The translations under genes and the position numbers were made by a program. Positions 1 to 5,401 of a stretch of DNA of 5,401 nt are shown here, one piece after another. The stretch is from an uncultured Lachnospiraceae bacterium. GTDB lineage: Bacteria > Bacillota > Clostridia > Lachnospirales > Lachnospiraceae. The notes beneath the pieces were generated by a model. That model saw nothing but the letters and a program-made list of their open reading frames with translations. It made no database searches and was not told the DNA's origin. Each line of letters begins with the position of its first letter. Position 1 is the stretch's first letter. The stretch is taken from contig CANQEC010000178.1 of NCBI GenBank assembly GCA_947594335.1, positions 1-5,401 of the forward strand, read 5' to 3'.

Positions 1-1
1 C

Positions 2-36
2 AGACTGCTGTTTCCATGCCTGAAAACCGGCAGTCT
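2..36 (-). terminator. Possible terminator hairpin after the last gene
   Basis: Read on the minus strand, AGACTGC (36-30) pairs perfectly with GCAGTCT (8-2). After a small internal loop, GTTTTC (27-22) pairs with GGAAAC (15-10), with one G-U pair, leaving a six-base loop. The hairpin starts two bases after the stop codon of the small cysteine protein gene, where an intrinsic terminator is expected. The T-run that would decide the matter on the minus strand lies beyond the left edge. On the plus strand the stem is followed only by a weak TTTCT, so a bidirectional terminator is possible but not shown. Confidence 0.45.
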
Positions 37-38
37 TT

Positions 39-215
39 CTACATTTGATGCCTGACTATGGCGTATTCGTCACCGTATCTGTAATAAGGGCAGCTCTCAT
101 TCGTATTTGTAAGAAAACGGTACATCTCATCTTCATCCAGATCCATCTGGCAGACATAGCACTCGTAATCCTCATCATATTCATAATACATGCAGGAATC
201 ACATATATTTTTCAT
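39..215 (-). CDS. Small five-cysteine protein, DUF6472-like
   Basis: This is a 58-residue reading frame, ATG at 215 to TAG at 39. An AGGAG ribosome binding site lies nine bases upstream. The protein begins MKNICDSCMYYEYDEDY. It has two CxxC pairs (C5/C8 and C19/C22) and a fifth cysteine in a CPYYR motif (C42), an acidic stretch DLDEDEM at 25-31, and ends in a DEYxIVRxQM-type tail. This pattern matches what I recall of DUF6472, a short family of unknown function in Clostridia. The cysteines could bind a metal such as zinc, but that is inference. There is no signal peptide or membrane segment. I count about 39% GC here, clearly below the cobalamin genes, so it may have a different history and only follow them by position. 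A hairpin lies just past its stop. The gene itself is well supported; the function is unknown. Confidence 0.85.
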   Translation of the reverse strand: MKNICDSCMYYEYDEDYECYVCQMDLDEDEMYRFLTNTNESCPYYRYGDEYAIVRHQM

Positions 216-224
216 CCTGAATCA

Positions 225-229
225 CTCCT
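225..229 (-). promoter_or_regulatory. Ribosome binding site of the small cysteine protein gene
   Basis: AGGAG on the minus strand lies nine bases before the ATG at 215. It is the main support, apart from the protein pattern, that this short frame is translated. Confidence 0.75.
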
Positions 230-250
230 GTCCGCAGTCTTTCGTCCCCG

Positions 251-450
251 CATTATTTCCTTTGCAGCTCAGTTCTCACAGACCTGTTCCGCCTGCAGGA
301 CAATTTTTCGCATCAGCTCATCAACTCCCGCGGTCTCCCCAAGATAACCATGTCATTTCCTTCGTGACTCAATTCTCACAGACCCGTGCCGCCTGCAGAA
401 CGATCTTTCGCATCATCTTATCCGCCCCTCTGGTCTCCCCGAGATAACCG
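251..450 (-). repeat. Tandem repeat, two 100-base units
   Basis: Unit 351-450 contains the true end of the cbiD reading frame; unit 251-350 contains its relic. The match is about 81% over the coding part. It weakens after the stop codons, where a shared AAGGAAAT block still sits in register in both units (about 255-262 and 355-362). At the upstream side the similarity runs a few bases past the H codon, with one base missing in the relic, which breaks the frame. Confidence 0.75.
269..352 (-). pseudogene. Diverged duplicate of the cbiD 3' end, a relic
   Basis: Read on the minus strand, positions 352-269 encode HGYLGETAGVDELM followed by RKIVLQAEQVCEN and a TGA stop. This is the last 27 residues of CbiD with six substitutions (21 of 27 identical). 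The nucleotide match to 452-369 is ungapped, 68 of 84 positions, at an offset of exactly 100 bases. The frame is closed by a TGA directly upstream of the H codon, and no start codon or ribosome binding site serves it, so it is not a gene. Seven of the 13 differing codons are silent, which suggests that at least part of the divergence arose while the sequence was still coding. Confidence 0.85.
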
Positions 451-2474
451 TGCTGATTTGAAAACAGGATCACTTCCGTCTCAAGTTCTCCGCGGCACCG
501 CTTCTGCAGATGAAAATGAATCCTCTCCGCCGTCTCCCGAATCGTCTGCCGCAGCATTTTGGCCTGTTCCAGGATATCCACGGCCTCCTCCGTTGTGTTC
601 GTATCGAGCAGCCTGCGCACCGTTTCCGGGGAGGCACCGGCCCGCATCGCCTGCGCGGCCATCAGTTCGGCCCGGCAGTCCGCGTGAGCGGAATGGGTAT
701 TCATGACGCCTCCGGATACCTTGATAAACTTCCCGATATGCGCAACGAAAAGGATTCCTTTTGCACCGAGCTCCGCCGCCATATCCAGCGTCTCTCCGAC
801 ATAATTGCTGCATTTCATTGAATGTTCCGCGTCCAGAGACTGCGAGAGTTCTTTTCTCCGTATAAAATCCGCTCCGTAATTGCCCGGCGTGATCAGCAGA
901 TACTCTTCTCCGTTCGCAAGCTTCTGCTTCATCTCCACGCGGATGCTCGCGATCAGCGCCTCCTCGCTCATCGGAACGACAATCCCGCTGGTGCCAAGAA
1001 TTGAGATTCCTCCCAGGATTCCAATATGCGGATTAAAGGTTTTCTTCGCAATCTCCTCCCCTTCGGGAACCGAGATCGTAATCAGGATTCCTCCCGGGTA
1101 TTCATACTCCTCGCAGACAGTCAGAACCTCCTGTGTGATCATCTCGCGCGGAACCCGGTTGATTGCCGCTGCGCCAACCGGCTGCTCCAGTCCCGGCTTT
1201 GTCACGCGGCCGACTCCGGCGCCGCCGTCAATAATGACATACGGATGGGACTGCGAACTGGAGGATGGCGCAAAGCGTCCCTTCGGCGCACATTCGGCAG
1301 AACAGCTATTTTGCTTTGGGGGCAGTTCCGACCCGCGGGCGGTCTCCGACTCCCGGCTGTATTCTGTAATATACTCAGCCGCCGCGCAGATCAGGATTCC
1401 GTCCGTCGCATCCGGGTCGTCGCCGGCATACTTGCGCACGGCGCAGGAAGCCCGCACAGGTTTTTGTCCCGCGGCCAGATTCATTCCCTGATCTGCAGCA
1501 GATTTCTTCCCCGCAGTTTCTTCCTTATATTTCCCGTTCCTTTTTTCGTCTGACTGAACCGCTGTATATCCGGTGTTTCGTTCCCTTGGCGGTCTTTTTC
1601 CCAAATATTCAATCTTCTGCCCCTCAATCGGAAGATGCAGAAGAATCCCCTTCGGGGTCATCAGTTCCGTCCTTTTACAGATTCTTCCGGTCAGAAGCAT
1701 CTCTGCCGCCGCCTTTGCCGCGGCAGCGGCGCAGCTTCCGGTCGTGTAGCCGCAGCGCAGCTTCTTATTTTTTTTCATGACAAACTGGTCTTCGATCCCA
1801 GTTAAAGCCGGCAGAGGAAGCGGACGAATTTCTGTCAGCAGGCAGTTTTCTCCGCTTTTTTTCACTTCAGATTTTCGCGCGGGAGCTCCGTCCGGCGACG
1901 GTTTTCCCGCGTCTTTTATGTCCTCACCCCGGGCAGACCATCCGCAAATATACCCTTCCCCGTTTTTTGCCTGCCAGTCAAAGTAATCTTTATGGGGACT
2001 GGAAAACCGGTCGAGAATCGCCATGATCGTCCCGCCGTGCACGACAAACGCCGCACAGTCATACCCGGAGTCCGCAGCCTTTTTGCAGCCCGCAAGAAAT
2101 GCGGCGCAGCACCGGGCAGCGAACGCTTCTCTGCTCTCGCCGCCCGGAAACGGCAGCGTCCCGCCGCTGTCAACCCACGCCTGATAGCGCGGATCCCCAT
2201 CAAGCTCCCGATAGTTTTTATATTCAAATTCTCCGAAATCGCACTCTCTAAGATCCGGCAGAACCACCTTTTCAATCTCCGGAAACAACAGTCCGGCCGT
2301 CTGTACGCACCGCCGCAGCGGGCTGACAAACACGCAGTCAGGCTGCGGATACCTGTCTTTATTCTCTTTTAATTCCAGAACCGCGTCCATCGTCAGCTCT
2401 TCATCCGTTGAGCCGACATAGCGGTGCTCCAGATTTCCGGCCGTACTCCCGTGCCGGATCAGACATACGCGCAT
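369..2474 (-). CDS. cbiD: CobC-like histidine phosphatase fused to CbiD methyltransferase
   Basis: This is a 701-residue fusion. Residues 1 to about 180 are a histidine phosphatase: RHG at 7-9 (phosphorylated His8), SPLRR at 51-55, LRECDFGE with Glu77, and VVHGG with the second His146. The best fit is alpha-ribazole (or cobalamin) 5'-phosphate phosphatase, CobC. A Pro/Lys-rich linker follows (about 185-232). The rest, from Met233, is CbiD, which uses S-adenosylmethionine to methylate C-1 of cobalt-precorrin-5B. CGYTTGSC is at 241-248, GAGVGRVTKPG near 418-428, GGISILGTSGIV at 488-499, TPGNYG at 529-534 and HIGKFIKVSGG at 579-589. The CbiD part is about 469 residues against roughly 370 usually; the excess lies in two low-complexity insertions (about 293-341 and 371-409). 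I chose the ATG at 2474 because GGAGGG lies six bases before it; the ATG at 2480 would touch that site. It is the third of three consecutive cobalamin genes in the same direction. Both domain calls are firm; joint expression as one polypeptide is inferred from the open frame. Confidence 0.93.
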   Translation of the reverse strand: MRVCLIRHGSTAGNLEHRYVGSTDEELTMDAVLELKENKDRYPQPDCVFVSPLRRCVQTAGLLFPEIEKVVLPDLRECDFGEFEYKNYRELDGDPRYQAWVDSGGTLPFPGGESREAFAARCCAAFLAGCKKAADSGYDCAAFVVHGGTIMAILDRFSSPHKDYFDWQAKNGEGYICGWSARGEDIKDAGKPSPDGAPARKSEVKKSGENCLLTEIRPLPLPALTGIEDQFVMKKNKKLRCGYTTGSCAAAAAKAAAEMLLTGRICKRTELMTPKGILLHLPIEGQKIEYLGKRPPRERNTGYTAVQSDEKRNGKYKEETAGKKSAADQGMNLAAGQKPVRASCAVRKYAGDDPDATDGILICAAAEYITEYSRESETARGSELPPKQNSCSAECAPKGRFAPSSSSQSHPYVIIDGGAGVGRVTKPGLEQPVGAAAINRVPREMITQEVLTVCEEYEYPGGILITISVPEGEEIAKKTFNPHIGILGGISILGTSGIVVPMSEEALIASIRVEMKQKLANGEEYLLITPGNYGADFIRRKELSQSLDAEHSMKCSNYVGETLDMAAELGAKGILFVAHIGKFIKVSGGVMNTHSAHADCRAELMAAQAMRAGASPETVRRLLDTNTTEEAVDILEQAKMLRQTIRETAERIHFHLQKRCRGELETEVILFSNQHGYLGETRGADKMMRKIVLQAARVCEN

Positions 2475-2480
2475 CTGCAT

Positions 2481-2486
2481 CCCTCC
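2481..2486 (-). promoter_or_regulatory. Ribosome binding site that sets the start of the fusion gene
   Basis: GGAGGG on the minus strand directly abuts the ATG at 2480, leaving no spacer, but stands six bases from the second ATG at 2474. This favours the shorter start, giving a protein that begins MRVCLIRHG, the usual beginning of a histidine phosphatase. Confidence 0.75.
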
Positions 2487-2551
2487 ACTCTTCTTTTGCC
2501 GTCTCCAGACCGGGATTTTCCATCAGATTCTCTGCGGAAACAGTCCATTCT

Positions 2552-3247
2552 CTATCCTCTGCTTCCGTCAAGCAGATACAGCAGCGCGTTGCAGATACAT
2601 GCCGCCACGTTGCTTCCGCCCTTGCGGCCCCTCGCCACTATATAGGGAACATCCGTCTGCATGATCAGTTCCTTGGACTGGACGACATTCACAAACCCAA
2701 CCGGCACGCCGATGATCAGCTCGGGGCGGATCTTTTCTTCCCGGATCAGTTCATAAAGGCGCACAAGCGCTGTCGGCGCGTTGCCGACCGCATAGATCAG
2801 AGGCCGTCCGAGCTTTGCCGCCTTGTCCACACAGACGGAGGCTCTCGTCACACCGAGGTGCTTTGCTTCCTGCGCCACATCCTCATCCGCGATAAAACAG
2901 TGCGCCTCTCCTCCGGCTTTCTTCAGACTTGCCTTGTTGATTCCGGAACATGCCATGTTTGTGTCCGTGATGATCCATGCCCCGTTTCGCAGCGCTTCCA
3001 GCGCGCGCCCGACCGCTCCCTCGGAAAAGCACAGATGATCGATATAATCAAAATCCGCGGTGGTATGGATCACGCGCTTGATGATCATGGCGCGCTCGTC
3101 GTCCGAAATCCGGTCCCCCGCCTCCTGTGTGATAATCTCAAAGCTGCGCTTTTCGATCTCCATCGGTCCGAGACGTTCGATATCCGAAAGACTGATCTCC
3201 TTCCCGCTCCTGTTTTTTGCTTCTTTTTCTTTGCTCTGTCCTGTCAT
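2552..3247 (-). CDS. cbiC: Cobalt-precorrin-8 methylmutase CbiC
   Basis: The 231-residue product belongs to the precorrin-8X methylmutase family (CbiC/CobH), which moves the methyl group from C-11 to C-12 of the corrin ring to give cobyrinic acid. The signature VIHTTADFDY at 59-68 carries His61, equivalent to the catalytic histidine of the family. ITDTNMACSGIN at 93-104, the GNAPTAL segment at 155-161, the GVPVGFVNV segment at 180-188 and the C-terminal RGRKGGSNVAACICNALL (206-223) are all typical. The N-terminus carries about 16 extra charged residues (MTGQSKEKEAKNRSGK) before the conserved start. AGGAGG lies five bases before the ATG, so the start is well supported. The gene lies between cbiP (134-base gap) and the CobC-CbiD fusion, in the same direction. 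The protein is soluble, with no membrane segment or signal peptide. It looks complete and intact. Confidence 0.96.
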   Translation of the reverse strand: MTGQSKEKEAKNRSGKEISLSDIERLGPMEIEKRSFEIITQEAGDRISDDERAMIIKRVIHTTADFDYIDHLCFSEGAVGRALEALRNGAWIITDTNMACSGINKASLKKAGGEAHCFIADEDVAQEAKHLGVTRASVCVDKAAKLGRPLIYAVGNAPTALVRLYELIREEKIRPELIIGVPVGFVNVVQSKELIMQTDVPYIVARGRKGGSNVAACICNALLYLLDGSRG

Positions 3248-3345
3248 GTTTCCCTCCTGTGCCGCATTTTCCGTGATCTCATGCGAAATAGTCCTGCACC
3301 GCGCAGTTTAAGGCTGTCCGCGGCCTCACATGTGGAATATGCGCC

Positions 3346-3361
3346 CGGTTTTCAAAAACCG
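3346..3361 (-). repeat. Small palindrome in the cbiP-cbiC gap
   Basis: CGGTTTT and AAAACCG face each other with two bases between, just after the cbiP stop. Farther into the gap is CACATGTG (about 3328-3335). No T-run follows the palindrome on the minus strand, so I do not call a terminator. The 134-base gap (3248-3381) otherwise holds only the cbiC ribosome binding site at 3253-3258; I see no gene in it. Confidence 0.4.
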
Positions 3362-3381
3362 TTCTGCCTTCGCGGACTCTG

Positions 3382-4890
3382 TCATACACCCTCGTCAAGA
3401 ATCTGATAGATTTTCTTCATATCAAGATGCTCCCGCAGGCCCGCCGCAAGCAGATCATACTGTGTTTCCTTAAACGCGGCAAAATCAACCGCCGTCCCCA
3501 TCTCCTCGGTGATGCCTTTCGCCTTCGCAAGCGCGCGCACCACGCCGGACGCGATTTCCTCACGGTCGAACACGCCATGTACGTACGTCCCGTACACATT
3601 TCCCTGCCATGCGCCTTCCTGCTTTGAAGTTCTGCTGATTCCGTCCTCAATCGCGGTCAAAGGCTGCAGTCCTTCTCCGCCCGCGGAACGCCCCATATGA
3701 ATCTCATACCCATACAGCGGCAGCCCGGACAGTTCCCGCAGAACGCCGCCCGGCGCAAGGAAGGTCCCCTCAACGCGCGTCCGCGCTTTCTCGCGCTCGA
3801 ACACCGTATCCATGTCGAGAAGTCCCATCCCGCGGATGGTTCCTCCTTCCTCGACCCCTTCCGCGTCGGTGATCGAATTTCCAAGCATCTGATACCCTCC
3901 GCATACGCCAAAGAGCACGGCCCCTCCTCTGACAGCCTTGAGGATCGCCGCCTCAAGCCCGCACTGGCGCATCCAGAGCAGATCACGCATCGTATTCTTT
4001 GTGCCCGGCAGAAGAATCATATCCGGATTCCCGAGCTGACGCACGGAAGATACGTACCGCACGGACACTCCCTCAATGCTCTCAAATACGTTGAAATCAG
4101 TAAAATTGGAGATCCTCGGAAGACGGATGACGGCCAGATCGATCAGATCCACCTTCCGGTTTCCGTCAAGTCTCTCACTGAGACTGTCCTCGTCCTCCAG
4201 GCTGACCTGCAGATACGGAGTGACGCCGACCACCGGGATCCCTGTCATCTCCTCGAGCATCACCACACCCGGGTCGAGGATCGTCTTGTCCCCGCGGAAT
4301 TTATTGATGATCAGCCCTTTGACCATCCTCTGTTCCTCAGGCTCCAGCAGCTTCACCGTGCCGACAAGCTGTGCAAACACACCGCCCCGGTCGATATCCC
4401 CGACCAGAAGTACGGGAGCTTTCGCAAGCTTTGCCATCCCCATATTCACGATGTCGTCCTGCTTCAGATTAATCTCCGCCGGACTTCCGGCGCCCTCGAT
4501 CACAATGATATCATAATGCTCTTCCAGATAATGGTACGCTTTCATAACCTCCGGAATCAGGCTTTTTTTCATTGCAAAATAATCGCGGGCGCTCATTGTC
4601 CCGATCACTTCGCCGTTGACGATCACCTGGGAACCGATATCGTTCGTCGGCTTAAGCAGGATCGGATTCATCGCCACCACAGGTTCCACACCGGCTGCCT
4701 CGGCCTGCATGACCTGCGCCCTTCCCATCTCAAGTCCTTCCCTCGTGATAAAAGAATTGAGCGCCATATTCTGAGATTTAAACGGGGCCGCCTTATAGCC
4801 GTCCTGCCGGAAAATACGGCATAATCCCGCAGCCACAACGCTCTTTCCGACGTTTGACATCGTCCCCTGTACCATAATCGCTTTCGCCAT
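3382..4890 (-). CDS. cbiP: Cobyric acid synthase CbiP (CobQ family)
   Basis: The 502-residue product is the glutamine-dependent amidotransferase that amidates carboxylates b, d, e and g of adenosylcobyrinate a,c-diamide to give adenosylcobyric acid. The N-terminal half is the dethiobiotin-synthetase-like ATPase domain: the P-loop GTMSNVGKS is at 9-17, KSQNMALNS at 38-46, IEGAGSPAEINL at 131-142 and GDIDRGGVFAQ at 164-174. The C-terminal half is a class I glutamine amidotransferase: LLPGTKNT at 293-300, the nucleophile Cys330 in FGVCGGYQMLG and the catalytic His438 in YVHGVFD. The length is normal for the family (about 480-510). GAGAGGAAA, eight bases before the ATG measured from AGAGG, fits a ribosome binding site. 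It follows the cobD-type gene, whose product is used on the next pathway intermediate, and precedes cbiC. All key residues are present, so it should be functional. Confidence 0.97.
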   Translation of the reverse strand: MAKAIMVQGTMSNVGKSVVAAGLCRIFRQDGYKAAPFKSQNMALNSFITREGLEMGRAQVMQAEAAGVEPVVAMNPILLKPTNDIGSQVIVNGEVIGTMSARDYFAMKKSLIPEVMKAYHYLEEHYDIIVIEGAGSPAEINLKQDDIVNMGMAKLAKAPVLLVGDIDRGGVFAQLVGTVKLLEPEEQRMVKGLIINKFRGDKTILDPGVVMLEEMTGIPVVGVTPYLQVSLEDEDSLSERLDGNRKVDLIDLAVIRLPRISNFTDFNVFESIEGVSVRYVSSVRQLGNPDMILLPGTKNTMRDLLWMRQCGLEAAILKAVRGGAVLFGVCGGYQMLGNSITDAEGVEEGGTIRGMGLLDMDTVFEREKARTRVEGTFLAPGGVLRELSGLPLYGYEIHMGRSAGGEGLQPLTAIEDGISRTSKQEGAWQGNVYGTYVHGVFDREEIASGVVRALAKAKGITEEMGTAVDFAAFKETQYDLLAAGLREHLDMKKIYQILDEGV

Positions 4891-4947
4891 ACTGCTTTCC
4901 TCTCTCGTTTTCAGTCCGTCTTCATGCAGAATTCAAAATTCATCCGC

Positions 4948-5009
4948 AGGTCCCGCGCAGGAAACGGTTCTGTCCCCCGCAGGCATCTTTCGTTTCCTGC
5001 TTTGGACCT
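4948..5009 (-). ncRNA. Nested intergenic hairpin between cobD and cbiP
   Basis: On the minus strand AGGTCC (5009-5004) pairs with GGACCT (4953-4948), and inside it GCAGGAAACG (5000-4991) pairs perfectly with CGTTTCCTGC (4966-4957). A symmetrical three-by-three internal loop separates the stems, and a 24-base loop closes them. It fills most of the gap and starts 11 bases past the cobD stop. No T-run follows directly, so it is not an ordinary intrinsic terminator. A second small inverted repeat, GAATT/AATTC (4929-4941), lies downstream. The role is unknown: mRNA processing, stability or a regulatory RNA element are possible. Confidence 0.5.
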
Positions 5010-5019
5010 CTGTCCATCC

Positions 5020-5400
5020 TCAGAGCTGTTCCCTGTTAAATTTTCGCAGAATCTCCATCAGCGCGGCATTTTCCCTGCTGCCGCGCACACAGATGCGGTA
5101 AAATACCTCTTTTTCTCCCTGAACTGCGGCACCGTCCGAAACTTCTCCCCGATCCGGCTCCAGTCCTGGAAAATTACTGCAGTCCCGTATCAGAAATCCC
5201 TGCTCCGCACAATAATTTCCCAGCCCAGGCGCTCCGATAAACAGCAGGAAATTTGTTCCGGAATCGAACACCCGATAACCGGCCTCTTCCATCCACTGTC
5301 TCATCTCCCGCCGGTTTTCTGCGGTAAGCCGCGCCGTCTCCGCCGCAAAACCGGTCTCCGCCGCCGCTGCCTGCGCCGCCGCCGCCGCGGGCAGTGAGAC
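5020..5400 (-). CDS. cobD: Threonine-phosphate decarboxylase CobD, C-terminal part only
   Basis: This is the last 126 codons of a gene running off the right edge, in frame to TGA at 5020. The N-terminal two thirds, including the pyridoxal-phosphate lysine, are outside the window. What is visible fits the C-terminal domain of a class I/II aminotransferase fold: an SLPA segment at the edge, then TNFLLF at 49-54 and the CobD hallmark LIRDCSNFPGL at 70-80. YRICVRGSRENAAL follows at 101-114. CobD decarboxylates L-threonine O-3-phosphate to (R)-1-amino-2-propanol phosphate, which CbiB joins to cobyric acid. Placement just upstream of cbiP, which makes cobyric acid, supports this over a histidinol-phosphate aminotransferase. 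Residues 5-14 are nearly all alanine, encoded by a run of GCG codons. The segment between the IRDCSNF and YRICVR motifs is somewhat longer than I expect. The ATG at 5304 is an internal methionine, not the start. Confidence 0.9.
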   Translation of the reverse strand, partial: VSLPAAAAAQAAAAETGFAAETARLTAENRREMRQWMEEAGYRVFDSGTNFLLFIGAPGLGNYCAEQGFLIRDCSNFPGLEPDRGEVSDGAAVQGEKEVFYRICVRGSRENAALMEILRKFNREQL

Positions 5401-5401
5401 A

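Noticed and set aside
344..372. TTGAGT, 17 bases, GGTTAT on the minus strand as a promoter for the small cysteine protein gene
   Set aside because: The spacing is right but the -10 box matches only three of six positions and the -35 only four. The match falls within the duplicated cbiD tail and may be chance.
45..447. Two plus-strand frames at the left end (45-347 and 190-447)
   Set aside because: They are antisense to the small cysteine protein gene and to the duplicated cbiD tail. Their similar segments (around FSQT-ACRTIFRI) are explained by the 100-base repeat.
2404..2570. An open alternative minus-strand frame through the cbiC-fusion gap, reading an acidic peptide (WTVSAENLMENPG and on)
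   Set aside because: It has no start codon with a ribosome binding site and overlaps the end of cbiC and the start of the phosphatase in another frame. I see no homology to a CbiC C-terminus.
2408..3406. A 332-residue open frame on the plus strand across cbiC and its flanks
   Set aside because: It is antisense to cbiC and the start of the fusion gene. It spans the intergenic gaps without any sign of a real start or family motif.
3697..4824. A 375-residue open frame on the plus strand, antisense to cbiP
   Set aside because: The opposite strand encodes a complete, motif-perfect CbiP. The plus-strand protein is rich in His, Arg and Leu, has no recognisable domain, and is the usual mirror of a GC-rich gene.
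4944..4957. GCGGGACCTGC on the minus strand, resembling part of a B12 box
   Set aside because: The GCCACTG element and the rest of the cobalamin riboswitch core are absent, and these bases are better explained as one side of the nested hairpin.

Overview
The window is a block of the anaerobic (cobalt-early, cbi-type) cobalamin biosynthesis pathway. Every gene I can support lies on the minus strand, so the operon reads from right to left. A fairly GC-rich core, the AGGAGG-type ribosome binding sites and a small Clostridia-type cysteine protein at the end point to a Clostridia-class Firmicute, perhaps a Lachnospiraceae-like gut anaerobe. That placement is inference from gene style; there is no rRNA or other phylogenetic marker here.

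In the order of transcription: (1) the C-terminal third of a CobD-type threonine-phosphate decarboxylase enters at the right edge and ends at 5020; (2) a 129-base gap holds a strong nested hairpin (4948-5009); (3) cbiP, cobyric acid synthase (4890-3382); (4) a 134-base gap with small palindromes only; (5) cbiC, cobalt-precorrin-8 methylmutase (3247-2552); (6) a 77-base gap with a clear ribosome binding site; (7) one long gene (2474-369) joining a CobC-like histidine phosphatase to CbiD, the C-1 methyltransferase, with two extra low-complexity stretches inside the CbiD part; (8) a diverged copy of the last 27 codons of cbiD, exactly 100 bases downstream of the original; (9) an uncalled 58-codon gene for a five-cysteine protein resembling DUF6472 (215-39); (10) a hairpin at the left edge that may terminate the unit.

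The genes act at different points of one pathway. CbiD methylates C-1 of cobalt-precorrin-5B, CbiC moves the C-11 methyl to C-12 to give cobyrinate, and CbiP amidates four side chains to give cobyric acid. CobD makes the aminopropanol phosphate that is attached to cobyric acid, and the CobC domain would remove the phosphate of the lower-ligand (alpha-ribazole) branch. No cobalamin riboswitch is visible in the window; if there is one it lies upstream, beyond the right edge. The points most worth a second look are the CobC-CbiD fusion, the duplicated cbiD tail and the cobD-cbiP intergenic hairpin.
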